Assembly: GCF_013404085.1 (NCBI RefSeq) | Contig: NZ_JABFHO010000001.1 | Span: 1,178,001-1,242,000 of the forward strand | Direction: 5' to 3' | Source of the DNA: Winogradskyella helgolandensis | Lineage (GTDB): Bacteria; Bacteroidota; Bacteroidia; Flavobacteriales; Flavobacteriaceae | DNA length: 64,000 bases | Shown here: positions 17,444 to 27,097 of the stretch, one piece after another | How positions within the stretch are numbered: the stretch's first letter is position 1 | Layout: every line of letters begins with the position of its first letter | Program-made: the position numbers and the translations under genes | The notes under the pieces: generated by a model | Database searches by the model: none | Seen by the model: only the letters and a program-made list of their open reading frames with translations | Told to the model about the DNA's origin: nothing

Positions 17444-20400
17444 ATGCAACAACAACTCAAATTTTTCAACATGAAATGGATACCCTTATTGGTGTTTGTT
17501 TTATTTGGCTCAGCGTTATATGCTCAGCAAACAGTTACAGGTACTGTTATTAGTCAACCTGACGGATTGCCCTTACCAGGTGCCAATATTCTTGTACAAG
17601 GAACTGCTATTGGTTCTACTACAGATATGGATGGTAAATATACTATTGAAGTACAAGATGGTACTGCTGTCTTAGTATTTAGTTATGTTGGTTTTACTCC
17701 TCAAAACGTTACCGTAGGTGATAAAACAGTAATAGATGTAGTATTAGTAGAAGATGCTAGTCAACTTAGCGAAATAGTAGTCGTTGGTTATGGTGCTCGT
17801 AGAAAAAGTGATGTAACAGGTTCGGTATCTTCTGTAAAAGCAGATGAATTAACTGCCTTTGCCGTGTTAGATGCAGAACAAGCGCTTCAAGGTCGTGCAG
17901 CTGGTGTAGTTGTACAATCTAATAATGGTGGTGAGCCAGGCGCTCCAATTAAAATAAACATTAGAGGTAACACGTCTATTAATGCAAGTAGTGATCCTCT
18001 TATTGTTGTAGATGGATTTGTTGGTGCAAATATGCCTCAGGCAGGTGATATTGAATCATTACAAGTTTTAAAAGATGCTTCTGCAACTGCTATTTATGGT
18101 TCTCGTGGATCTAATGGTGTTGTTTTAGTAACGACTAAAAAAGGTAGAAATGGTAAATTAGTTGTTGAATTAAATACAACTTATGCGGTTCAAAATACAG
18201 CCAATAGTTTAGATTTATTAAACGCTAGTGATTTTGCAGATTATCAAAATCAGATTAGAACTAATCAAGGTAATTCTACTCCTTATGTTCAAGGAGATTA
18301 TGATACAGATTGGCAAGATTTAATATATAGAGCTGGAAGTACTTCTAACACGCAACTTTCATTTTCAGGAGGTACAGATAATGTAAACTATTATGCTTCT
18401 GGTACCTATTTTAAACAAGAAGGTATACTTGTTAATTCTGATTACGAAAGAGTATCATTCTTGTCAAATATAGATGCAAAGGTCACTGATAAATTAAAAG
18501 TTGGATTGAATTTAACAGGTGGATTAAATAAGAAGTCTGGTGTTCCAACACAATCAGATGGTTCAGTTACTGTTGGTGGTGATGATGTGGTTTCTTTAGC
18601 CATGCGATTTGCTCCAGATAAAGGGATATATAATGATGACGGTAGTTTTTCAACAAACGATAGAATAGGTGATGCGGTTGATAACCCATATGCTGTGGCA
18701 ACACAAAGAGATGATGATACTGAAATAGAAAATTTCAGAGCAAATTTCTACGCAAATTATGATATTATTGAAGGGCTTACTTTTAAAACAACTTTTGGTA
18801 TAAGTACTGAAAATGAATTTAGAGGAATTTACATGCCAAGAACATTAGAAATTACAGCAGGTGGAACTACACAAGGTAGAGCTATTATGATGGAAGATAA
18901 AAGTAAGAGTGTTTTAAGTGAAAATTATTTAACGTATACGAAAGAGATTGGAAAAGGTAACTTAACGTTATTAGCGGGTTATTCTTATCAAAACTCAACG
19001 CGTAAAGGCTTTTTTAGTGAAGGTACAGGAACGCTTTCTGATTCATTTTCTTACTATGGATTATACACTGCAACTAGTTTAATAAATGGAACAAGTGGTG
19101 ATATTTATTCAACTGAAACAGAAATTCAATCGCAATTTGGTAGAGTAAATTACGATTATAATGATAAGTATTTATTTACAGCTACAGTAAGAAGAGATGG
19201 TGCGTCTAACTTCGCAGAAAACGAAAAATATGCCATTTTCCCCTCAGCTGCATTAGGTTGGAAAGTTTCTAACGAAGATTTCTTAATGGATCATGAAACA
19301 ATTTCTAACTTAAAATTAAGAGTTAGTTATGGTGTAACTGGTAACCCTTCAATTGGAGCTTACGAATCTTTAGCTAGTTTAGCTAGTTTATATGCCTCTA
19401 GCAATGGTATAACTGTACCAGCTATTACTCCTTACCAAACGGCTAACCCAGACTTAAAATGGGAGTCTTCTTACCAAACAAACATTGGTGTAGATTTAGG
19501 TTTATTAAATAATAGAATATCAATGTCTTTAGATTACTATAACATTGCGACTAAAGATGTTCTAATGTTTGATAATAGTATTCCTTGGTATTTTGGTTAC
19601 CTTAATGATCAAATTATTACCAACGTTGGAGAGATTAACAATAAAGGATTTGAAATTTCTATAAACTCTAGAAACATTGTAAAAGATGATTTCAGTTGGT
19701 CTACAGACTTAGTATTCTCTAAGAATAAAAATACAGTGGAAACTTTAATTAATGGGGCTGATTATTTCGGTGATGGTGCGCCTAGTTATTTTAGTGTTGA
19801 TAACAACTATTTATTGAGAGAAGGTGAAGAAGTAGGGTTATTTTATGGCTACGATTATGCTGGTGTTTATCAAGGTGGTGCTGTACCAGCTGGTACAGCT
19901 ATGTTACCAGATGGTGAAGCTGGTGATCCATTATTTTTAGATTTAGATGGTAATGGAGATATAAATAATGATGACAGAAAAGTGATTGGTAATCCTAATC
20001 CTGATTTTACTTGGGGTATAACAAATAGCTTTAAGTACAAAAACTTTGATTTAAATATCTTTTTTCAAGGTTCACAAGGTGGTGAAATTTTTAACATGAC
20101 TAACGTTCAGTTAAATAATGGAGATGCTAACACAACTTATGATTATTATAACAACGCATGGACACCTTCAAACCCTAATACAAACCAACCTCGTGTAGGT
20201 AATAATAGCTTTAGAGAAATTTCTTCTCGTTTTGTTGAAGATGGTAGCTATGTTAGATTAAAGAATCTTGCTATAGGTTATACGTTCCCAGCGGAAATTA
20301 TTGAAGACTTAGGAATAGAAAATTTAAGACTTTCTGTAAGTGCTCAAAACTTACTAACCTTTACAAGCTACTCTGGTTTAGATCCTGAGGTTAATTATTT

Positions 20401-20509
20401 CGGAGCTTCTGGTAATAATAACACATCGAGTAACACTGTTAGAGGATTTGATTTTGGAAATTATCCAACTGTAAGATCGTTTAGTTTTAGTCTAAGTGCG
20501 AAGTTTTAA
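17444..20509 (+). CDS. SusC-like TonB-dependent transporter, pair 2
   Basis: A second 1021-residue SusC protein: signal peptide ending ALYAQQ, carboxypeptidase-D-like domain (VTGTVISQPDGLPLPGANILVQGTA), the segment VVVGYGARRKSDVTGSVSSV, plug with RGNTSINASSDPLIVVDG and AIYGSRGSNGVVLVTTK, then barrel. Its sequence differs widely from SusC1, so it is not a recent duplicate and may import a different alginate fragment size or composition. An alternative start is the Met ten codons in (17471), nearer the hydrophobic signal core. It has its own triple-operator promoter and its SusD partner follows 46 bp downstream. Confidence 0.92.
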   Translation: MQQQLKFFNMKWIPLLVFVLFGSALYAQQTVTGTVISQPDGLPLPGANILVQGTAIGSTTDMDGKYTIEVQDGTAVLVFSYVGFTPQNVTVGDKTVIDVVLVEDASQLSEIVVVGYGARRKSDVTGSVSSVKADELTAFAVLDAEQALQGRAAGVVVQSNNGGEPGAPIKINIRGNTSINASSDPLIVVDGFVGANMPQAGDIESLQVLKDASATAIYGSRGSNGVVLVTTKKGRNGKLVVELNTTYAVQNTANSLDLLNASDFADYQNQIRTNQGNSTPYVQGDYDTDWQDLIYRAGSTSNTQLSFSGGTDNVNYYASGTYFKQEGILVNSDYERVSFLSNIDAKVTDKLKVGLNLTGGLNKKSGVPTQSDGSVTVGGDDVVSLAMRFAPDKGIYNDDGSFSTNDRIGDAVDNPYAVATQRDDDTEIENFRANFYANYDIIEGLTFKTTFGISTENEFRGIYMPRTLEITAGGTTQGRAIMMEDKSKSVLSENYLTYTKEIGKGNLTLLAGYSYQNSTRKGFFSEGTGTLSDSFSYYGLYTATSLINGTSGDIYSTETEIQSQFGRVNYDYNDKYLFTATVRRDGASNFAENEKYAIFPSAALGWKVSNEDFLMDHETISNLKLRVSYGVTGNPSIGAYESLASLASLYASSNGITVPAITPYQTANPDLKWESSYQTNIGVDLGLLNNRISMSLDYYNIATKDVLMFDNSIPWYFGYLNDQIITNVGEINNKGFEISINSRNIVKDDFSWSTDLVFSKNKNTVETLINGADYFGDGAPSYFSVDNNYLLREGEEVGLFYGYDYAGVYQGGAVPAGTAMLPDGEAGDPLFLDLDGNGDINNDDRKVIGNPNPDFTWGITNSFKYKNFDLNIFFQGSQGGEIFNMTNVQLNNGDANTTYDYYNNAWTPSNPNTNQPRVGNNSFREISSRFVEDGSYVRLKNLAIGYTFPAEIIEDLGIENLRLSVSAQNLLTFTSYSGLDPEVNYFGASGNNNTSSNTVRGFDFGNYPTVRSFSFSLSAKF

Positions 20510-20555
20510 TCGTATGTCGAAGAAAAAGAACAGTTTAAATTAAAAAGAAAAAATT

Positions 20556-22073
20556 ATGAATACTTATAAAATATTATTGTTATTGATGGGATTGTCAATA
20601 ATGGGATGCTCTGATTTAGAAGAGGAGCCAGTTGGATTATTATCTCCAGATGGATTCTTTTCTACAACTCAAGATATCCAAACAGCAGTTGATGGTGCAC
20701 TAACCCACGCCATTAATGAAGAGATTTGGGGAAGAAAATTGTCTATGTCATTACTATTGCGTTCAGATATGGCTGAGCTTATGTCAGGACAACCATACAG
20801 AGCAGAAATGGATATGCATAACGTTTCAGGAGATAATGAAATGGTATATGATCCATGGACAAGAATGTGGTTAGGTATTAGTGCAGCGAATAATGCTATT
20901 GCAGGTGCAGAAAGCGTAGGAGTGAATGAAGAAGTTAAGAACCCTGTTGTGGCTCAGGCTTATTTTGCAAGAGCATTTTATTATTTTCACTTGGTAAGAT
21001 TATTTGGAGATATCCCTTATTTTGATAGTCCAGCAGGTGATGAAGCTGATTTTAGTGTTAGTTTAACATCAGAATCAGATGTGTATGATAATATCATTTC
21101 AGATTTACAATTTGCCAAAACTTGGTTGCCAACAACGGTGGCTTCTAGAGCTATACCATCAAAAGCGGCAGCAAGTTCTTATTTGGCTTTAGTGTATTTA
21201 ACTAGAGCAGGTACAAATGATATGACTTATTTTCAATTAGCATTTGATGAAGCTAAAGAAGTGATTGATAACAAAGGAGAATACCAATTAGACTTAGATC
21301 CAGATTTTCAAACGTTATTTAATGCTAATAAAATTGATAATTCTCTTGAGCCCATTTTTGCACTTGATTATAATAGTGTTGAAGCAGAAGATAATGCTTA
21401 TGACCAAACAGCTCCAATGACTGGTATTAGAGGTGATTCTGGCTGGTCTGTTATTGTACCTTCAATGGCGGTTTATAATTCTTTTGAAGATGGTGATTAT
21501 AGAAAAAACGTGAGTTTCCAAACAGAAGCTACTATTAACGAGACTTTAGTAGACTATACTCAGTTTGATATAAGCGGACATGAACATGCGGCAAACAGAC
21601 CATATATTGCAAAGTATACGCGTTACCCTGGGGAATTTGCTCGTGGTGATAAAAGAGCAACAAGTCATAATTATTCAATGTTGCGTTATGCAGAAGTATT
21701 ATTAATAGCAGCTGAAGCTGGTGTTGAAATAGGAAGTCCTTTAGCTCTTGGTTATCTAAATGAAGTTAGAACTAGAGCAAGAAATGGTGGGGAATCTACA
21801 TCTGGTGGTTATACTGAGGTTACAATTGCACCAAGTACTGTACCTGCAAATCTAGCATCAATTACAGTTGCAGATGTATTAGAAGAGCGTAGATTAGAAT
21901 TGGCGTTTGAATGTAAGAGATGGTACGACATCAAAAGAAGACAATTAGGAGATCAAGTATTTGGTTCTACCGGACTTGAAGGTAATAAATCTGATTGGAA
22001 TTCTAGTGTTGACTACGATACTCCAATACCACAAGAAGAGATAGATAGAAATCCAAACCTTGGAGGATTATAA
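20556..22073 (+). CDS. SusD/RagB-like lipoprotein, pair 2
   Basis: A 505-residue SusD-family lipoprotein (lipobox MGCSDLEEEP). The helical scaffold segment AQAYFARAFYYFHLVRLFGDIPYFDSP and the C-terminal EERRLELAFECKRWYDIKRRQ are characteristic. It forms the binding lid of the second SusC. The operon has only this pair and ends at a terminator, with no third surface lipoprotein. Confidence 0.92.
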   Translation: MNTYKILLLLMGLSIMGCSDLEEEPVGLLSPDGFFSTTQDIQTAVDGALTHAINEEIWGRKLSMSLLLRSDMAELMSGQPYRAEMDMHNVSGDNEMVYDPWTRMWLGISAANNAIAGAESVGVNEEVKNPVVAQAYFARAFYYFHLVRLFGDIPYFDSPAGDEADFSVSLTSESDVYDNIISDLQFAKTWLPTTVASRAIPSKAAASSYLALVYLTRAGTNDMTYFQLAFDEAKEVIDNKGEYQLDLDPDFQTLFNANKIDNSLEPIFALDYNSVEAEDNAYDQTAPMTGIRGDSGWSVIVPSMAVYNSFEDGDYRKNVSFQTEATINETLVDYTQFDISGHEHAANRPYIAKYTRYPGEFARGDKRATSHNYSMLRYAEVLLIAAEAGVEIGSPLALGYLNEVRTRARNGGESTSGGYTEVTIAPSTVPANLASITVADVLEERRLELAFECKRWYDIKRRQLGDQVFGSTGLEGNKSDWNSSVDYDTPIPQEEIDRNPNLGGL

Positions 22074-22097
22074 AAGTAAAGATTAATTGAGTTGGTT

Positions 22098-22144
22098 ACT
22101 GTCCTTGTGTTTATAGTTATTATAAATGCAAGGACAGTTTTTTT
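22098..22144 (+). terminator. Rho-independent terminator after susD2
   Basis: Stem ACTGTCCTTG / CAAGGACAGT with a 21-nt AT-rich loop, followed by a T run. It separates the plus-strand susCD2 operon from the convergent minus-strand gene. Confidence 0.88.
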
Positions 22145-22218
22145 ATAACTGTTTTCAGCTTATAAATTAGATTTAGTATTTATAACAAGATGAAAGGATT
22201 GAGAAATTTTAGTAATTA

Positions 22219-23283
22219 CTAAATGGTAAATTTTAATACTTTGATGCTGCGCTTAGACTTCTTAAAGACAATATAATAGTCTCCAGAATTTAAACCTGAA
22301 ACGTCTAATTTGTGCTTTTTAAAACGATTTTCAGAATCCATAATATGACCAAAAGTATCATAGAGTTCTACGTGGTCATAATCTTGAGCTCTAACATTTT
22401 TAAAGTTTAAAACACCTTTTGAAGCTTCTAAATTTAATTGGTTTTCTTCTACTTGTGCTTCTAAATCTGATAATGATAAAGGACCAAATTCTTCAATACT
22501 GAAATTAGCGAATCGAATAATTTCATCTTTTATATCATTGCTATGTTTTAAGCTTCTATAAAGTCCCCATTTTGGTCTAGAAAAAGTAGCACCATTTTGC
22601 CATGTATCCATTTCATCATTACTGTAATTGAATACAGAAGCACCATTGGAGACACGATTAATAGTAATGTTGTAACTGCCTTTATTAGAAAAATAAATAG
22701 TTTCAGTAACTTCTACCCAGTGCCCTCTTAGTAAATTTAGATCCGCAGTTTTAATAGTTGCTTGGTTGTCAGTTGGAGTGTATCTTAATTCTATTCGATC
22801 TGGATTACCCTTGCGAAGCGTTAAGGTAATCATTGGTATAGATTCGTAAGGGCCACCTACAGCTTTAATTTGATGAATATGTGTAAAACTAGAAGAAACT
22901 TGAAAATCACTAGATAACTTAAATTTCCATTTATATGTAACAGTTTCTCCTTCTATAGCTTTTAAATGATCTGGTGAAGAGGCATAGGTTTTAATCTCAA
23001 CACGCTGTCTGTCAAATTTTTTACATCGGTCATTATCTGGAGTTTTATGCGCGATAAATCGAAATACATAAGTATTTAATTCGGCATCAAAAACTTCACT
23101 AATATGTCGCCCAAAATCAGAATGCGCACAGTCTGGTGTCTCAACGGCATTATAGCCAGGTGCTAAAATGGTATTGATGTCTTCATAAGTATGGCCTGGT
23201 TCATTGGCGTTTAATACCGTTTGTGAAAACCCTAAAGTGATTCCTAAAAATGTAATGCTTAAATTCAACAAGGGTCTTCTCAT
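22219..23283 (-). CDS. Secreted jelly-roll protein, putative polysaccharide lyase, T9SS C-terminus
   Basis: A 354-residue secreted protein with a signal peptide ending near LGFSQ. The central 230 residues resemble the heparin-lyase-I/glucuronan-lyase type ConA-like fold: RQRVEIKTY, GETVTYKWKFKL, THIHQIKAVGG, IELRY, RGHWVEVTETIYFSNKGSYNITINR and FSRPKWGLYRS follow the strand order of that group. The last 75 residues look like a T9SS sorting domain (LDVSGLNSGDYYIVFKK). A close relative is encoded at 30669-31736. A uronan lyase function is plausible in this context but no catalytic residue can be assigned with certainty. It is downstream of the PL6 gene on the same strand, 95 bp away. Confidence 0.62.
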   Translation of the reverse strand: MRRPLLNLSITFLGITLGFSQTVLNANEPGHTYEDINTILAPGYNAVETPDCAHSDFGRHISEVFDAELNTYVFRFIAHKTPDNDRCKKFDRQRVEIKTYASSPDHLKAIEGETVTYKWKFKLSSDFQVSSSFTHIHQIKAVGGPYESIPMITLTLRKGNPDRIELRYTPTDNQATIKTADLNLLRGHWVEVTETIYFSNKGSYNITINRVSNGASVFNYSNDEMDTWQNGATFSRPKWGLYRSLKHSNDIKDEIIRFANFSIEEFGPLSLSDLEAQVEENQLNLEASKGVLNFKNVRAQDYDHVELYDTFGHIMDSENRFKKHKLDVSGLNSGDYYIVFKKSKRSIKVLKFTI

Positions 23284-23378
23284 AGTTTAATATTAAATAA
23301 TTAATAATGAAATTTATAGGAGGTCACTTAGTAAATTCTAACATGTTTTATGGTGTTAGACTCTTCTGCTTAACACCA

Positions 23379-25766
23379 TTAATGTGTAAGCCCTATCAGC
23401 GCTTTTCCGTTATTATCTTTAAGTAATGGTGATTTTTTACTTGGAATATAGTTGTCTTTATCTTCCCATCTTGGGCTTTTAAAAATTAAGTCTATTTCTT
23501 TGGCTCCTTTTGTTATTTTTGGATAACCGTTATCGTCAAATAAGCAATTTGATATCACATTATTTAAACCTTGTAAATTAATAGGTGTTTGAGCTTTATA
23601 ACTATTAACAAAAGCTGAATTTTTGATGGTTACATCATGAATACCATTAGTGATAAGCGTTCTTCCTTTTTCTTCATTAGCCACCTTATCAAATACGCTA
23701 TTGGTAACTATTAGTTTACCACCTTCAATATTTACATTGGGTGTGTTTCTTATGTAATTTACAGCAAATTCTTCAATATTTTTGAAAACACAATTATCAA
23801 TACTAATTTCTAAGGCACTGTATTTTCCTAAATTATCTTTATCGTAAGACAAGTTTAAACCTCTAAAACTATCTGAAAATTCACAATTTTTAAATGTTAA
23901 ACTGCTGGCTAACGTACCTTCATAGGCTTTAAAAATACTACCTCCATTCTGAGTTGTGAAATTTTTGAATGTACAGTTTTCTGCATTAAGTGTATACATT
24001 GTAGATTCCATTTTATCAGGTGATACTATAGCATACTTAGGTGGTTGGTTGTGTGTTGCATCAAAAGTGATATTCTTAAGAGTCAATGCTCCTCCTTCAT
24101 TAATACGAATAAAATAAGTGAATGGGTTTTCTATATCATCTTGCATTTTAAATACAGTATTACCATCACCTGAACCAAGTATAGTGATGTTTTTCCCCGT
24201 TTTAAGGCCTTTGTTAAATTCATATACACCAGCTTTTAATGTAATAATATCACCATCTTTAGCCTTACTAAATACTTTAGATAATGTACCAATGCCTGGT
24301 TCTACAATTAAATCTTCGGGTTTAGTGACAGGAGCCACAATATTGGGTTGCCATCCAGGACCTGTTCTTGCGATTATAGCTCTTGGAATTTTAGTGTTAT
24401 TAAGGTTAAATGCGCCTGCAACATAAGGATCTCTAGCAGAATCTGTAATATCTTTTAGAGGGCTTTTAGACGTTTTAGTGACACTTTTTAGTGCGTCATT
24501 ATTATCAGTTGGCATTGGCAATGACTTTAAAAGCGCCCAATCTATACTTGCCTTTGTAAAATATTGTGAATTAACCATCGCTTCACTATCTACAATATTT
24601 CCCGAAAAAGTTATACCATCAACACTATCTACTGTTTCTAAAATCTTAGTAGAATTAGTATTGGTTATAATATTATTTGCAAAAACAGTATTAATTGGAG
24701 CAAGACTTAGTTCATCATTTTTACCACCACCAAATGTCATAGGACCACAATTAATAATGGTATTATTTTGTATGTCAACATTATTAACTTGGTTATAGCG
24801 ATTTAAAGGAGAATTAGGAACTCCATTCATTAAAACGATAGGACCTCTATAATCGTTTCCCGCTAGACCTATTAATAAATTATTTCTTACAATATGGCCT
24901 TCATTAATAATTCTAATACCACCCGTTTGAGAAACGTTATTCCCTAAAAATACATTGCCTTCCACAAGAGCGTTATTACCATGTCTTAGTGTTAAAGTCC
25001 CTTTACTTTCAATAAAAAGATTATTTCTAAAAATATTATCTCCAGATTTGTTTGAAATAATTTCTATCTCACCATCACATTGTTTAAATGTATTGCTCTC
25101 AACAAGCGTTTTAGAAGATTTCATAGAGTTGTCACTTGTACCAATTCTAATTGTTTCACCTCCGTTTTCACCTAAATCTGGTCTCTGGCCAAAATAATTA
25201 TAATCTATTTTGTGATTGTTTTCAATATGTTCTTCGCCTTTTAACCAAACGACAAGTGTTGTTCCTGCAGAAGTTTTACCAGTAAAGTTGTTGTGATCTA
25301 CTCTGTTATTTTTACCCCACATATCAACCCAATGATTTTTAATGTTATCATCAGCAACATCAAAATAGGAAATCGTAGAGTTGGTAAACCTACAGTTATT
25401 GGCAAATTCGTTTGAGTTTTTTCTGAACTGCACAACAAATTTTTCATTCGTTTTTCCATCCTTAAACCAAAGGCCACTAACAATGACATAATTGCCATAA
25501 ATACTTAAACTAGAACTACCAGTTAGAATCACTTCTCCAGGCGTTTCCGCTTTAACAATTATTGGATTTTCTGCAGTTCCATTACCATAGGCTGAAAGTT
25601 TAGCATCTTTCCATTCTCCATTTTTTAAAATGATAGTGCCACCTGTGCTAACTTTAGAAATAGCAGCATTATACTCTTCGAGGTTTGAAACTGTAATATC
25701 TTGAGCATTTAAAAAACCTATGAATAAAAAAGAGCTAACAAGAAGTAAGAGATGTGATGTTTTCAT
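23379..25766 (-). CDS. PL6 alginate lyase, full-length two-domain enzyme
   Basis: A 795-residue parallel beta-helix lyase with a signal peptide ending FLNAQ and no lipobox. The catalytic domain shows WLKGEEH (likely base Lys), LTLRHGNNA (likely acid Arg), and acidic GGETIRIGTS and CDGEIEIISNKS stretches of the type that bind Ca2+. A second beta-helix domain begins near residue 450 (IVEPGIGTLSKVFSKAKDGDIITLKAG). PL6 enzymes act on MG or G-rich alginate by beta-elimination. The gene shares clear sequence with the truncated PL6 at the window's left edge. It is transcribed away from lacI, followed by the jelly-roll protein gene. Confidence 0.93.
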   Translation of the reverse strand: MKTSHLLLLVSSFLFIGFLNAQDITVSNLEEYNAAISKVSTGGTIILKNGEWKDAKLSAYGNGTAENPIIVKAETPGEVILTGSSSLSIYGNYVIVSGLWFKDGKTNEKFVVQFRKNSNEFANNCRFTNSTISYFDVADDNIKNHWVDMWGKNNRVDHNNFTGKTSAGTTLVVWLKGEEHIENNHKIDYNYFGQRPDLGENGGETIRIGTSDNSMKSSKTLVESNTFKQCDGEIEIISNKSGDNIFRNNLFIESKGTLTLRHGNNALVEGNVFLGNNVSQTGGIRIINEGHIVRNNLLIGLAGNDYRGPIVLMNGVPNSPLNRYNQVNNVDIQNNTIINCGPMTFGGGKNDELSLAPINTVFANNIITNTNSTKILETVDSVDGITFSGNIVDSEAMVNSQYFTKASIDWALLKSLPMPTDNNDALKSVTKTSKSPLKDITDSARDPYVAGAFNLNNTKIPRAIIARTGPGWQPNIVAPVTKPEDLIVEPGIGTLSKVFSKAKDGDIITLKAGVYEFNKGLKTGKNITILGSGDGNTVFKMQDDIENPFTYFIRINEGGALTLKNITFDATHNQPPKYAIVSPDKMESTMYTLNAENCTFKNFTTQNGGSIFKAYEGTLASSLTFKNCEFSDSFRGLNLSYDKDNLGKYSALEISIDNCVFKNIEEFAVNYIRNTPNVNIEGGKLIVTNSVFDKVANEEKGRTLITNGIHDVTIKNSAFVNSYKAQTPINLQGLNNVISNCLFDDNGYPKITKGAKEIDLIFKSPRWEDKDNYIPSKKSPLLKDNNGKALIGLTH

Positions 25767-25929
25767 GTGTTAAATTAGTTCAATAGTTAATAATATAAAT
25801 ATAAGCAAAAACAGTTCCATTAATTAATCGCTTTACTCGCAATCCTTAATATGGCGTTGTTTTTCTAATTGTTTTATTCTGTAATATGTTAATACTTTCA
25901 ATTAAATAAGCGTTCTAAAATTTAAAATT

Positions 25930-26949
25930 TTATATTGATGAATCTCTAATAATCAATTCAGCATCCAGAATTATTTTATTTAGAGTTTGTTTTAATTCAG
26001 GTTCCGCAATATGCTTTAAAAATGCTTCTGCTGCCAAACGACCAATCTCCTTGCTGTGTTGCTCAATGCTAGAAATTGAAGGTGTAACCAAAGAGGTAAA
26101 GGGTTCATTTCCAAAACCTACTAGCCTAATGTCATCAGGTACTTTTATGTTGTTTTCATTTAAAACTTGCAAAGCTCCTAAAGCCGCATAATCACTAGCA
26201 ACATAAACGGCATCTGGTCTGTTTTTCAACTTCAGGAGGTTTTCCATTTCTTGTCTTCCATCTTCAAGGGTAAGCGCACTTTCAATAATAAGGCTATCGT
26301 CAATAGGATGGTTGTGTTTCTTTAGTGCATCAACATAACCTTTAATTCTGTTATTGAAAATTCGTGTTCTTCTATAACCACCAATATGTGCAATACGTTT
26401 ACAGCCTTTATTAACCAAATGTTCAACAATGACATGACTACTGTCATAATCATTAATACCTACATAGTCTACGTTAAGATCATTTTCACCACGATCAAAA
26501 AGGATAAGAGGAATGCCATTAGATTTTATTTTTTCGTAATGCGATAAATCAACAGTTTCATTTGCCATGGATGCAATAATGCCATCTACTTGGGTAAATA
26601 ATAACGTATCAATATTTTTACACTCTTTCTCAAAGGATTCATTAGATTGTGTAATGATAATATTGTAGCTTGCTTTGTTAAGCACAGCTTCCATGTGTTC
26701 TAGAACTGAAGAAAAGAAATTACTGTTAGTTCTAGGTACAATAACACCAACTAAATTACTTTTTCCATTTCTTAAAGCACTAGCTAAATGATTGGGTTGA
26801 TAATTCAGTTCTTTAGCGACGCGCTTAACAGCTTTCTTTGTTTTATCACTAATTCGTGAATCATCATGCATAGCTTTTGAAACAGCAGCAGGTGAGATAT
26901 TTAAGACATTTCCAATGTCTTTTAGCGTTGCTCTTTTTTTATTGGCCAA
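25930..26949 (-). CDS. LacI-family transcriptional regulator
   Basis: A full-length 339-residue LacI/GalR regulator: N-terminal HTH (TLKDIGNVLNISPAAVSKAMHDDSRIS) with hinge helix HLASALRNGKSNLVGVIVPR, then a periplasmic-binding-protein-like effector domain to the C-terminus. It is divergent from kdgK, and the shared 148-bp spacer holds two LacI-type palindromes, so it probably represses kdgK-pfk-kdgA and perhaps itself. The inducer may be KDG, KDPG or a related acid; this is inferred from the operon. Confidence 0.9.
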   Translation of the reverse strand: MANKKRATLKDIGNVLNISPAAVSKAMHDDSRISDKTKKAVKRVAKELNYQPNHLASALRNGKSNLVGVIVPRTNSNFFSSVLEHMEAVLNKASYNIIITQSNESFEKECKNIDTLLFTQVDGIIASMANETVDLSHYEKIKSNGIPLILFDRGENDLNVDYVGINDYDSSHVIVEHLVNKGCKRIAHIGGYRRTRIFNNRIKGYVDALKKHNHPIDDSLIIESALTLEDGRQEMENLLKLKNRPDAVYVASDYAALGALQVLNENNIKVPDDIRLVGFGNEPFTSLVTPSISSIEQHSKEIGRLAAEAFLKHIAEPELKQTLNKIILDAELIIRDSSI

Positions 26950-26956
26950 GTTTTTA

Positions 26957-26986
26957 TATATTTGCTTAATCGATTAAGCAAATATA
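26957..26986. promoter_or_regulatory. Perfect 30-bp palindrome, probable LacI operator 1
   Basis: A perfect palindrome centred on CG (core TGCTTAATCGATTAAGCA), only 8 bp upstream of the lacI start. The central CG and AT-rich arms fit LacI-family operators. Its position suggests autoregulation of lacI. Confidence 0.8.
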
Positions 26987-27041
26987 ATCTTTTTAATAAT
27001 AAAAATCAAAGCTAAGACGTTTTGATTTATTTTTATCTAAG

Positions 27042-27061
27042 TTGCTTAATCGATTAACCAA
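27042..27061. promoter_or_regulatory. Near-perfect palindrome, probable LacI operator 2
   Basis: TTGCTTAATCGATTAACCAA repeats the core of operator 1 with one mismatched pair. The centres lie 80 bp apart. It is 37 bp upstream of the kdgK start, where binding would block the kdgK promoter or support looping. Confidence 0.78.
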
Positions 27062-27097
27062 ACAATAATTTTATAACTAAATAAACAAATATTCAGA

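Noticed and set aside
22098..22144. Hairpin after susD2 as an operator or attachment site
   Set aside because: The stem, loop and T run fit a rho-independent terminator, and its position after the operon explains it.
24118..24798. Plus-strand frames inside the PL6 gene
   Set aside because: They arise opposite a long, clearly conserved beta-helix gene, and the translations have no recognisable features.
25381..25390. TTGGTAAACC inside the minus-strand PL6 gene
   Set aside because: It is a single imperfect box within coding sequence, without the 13-bp partner, so it is probably chance.
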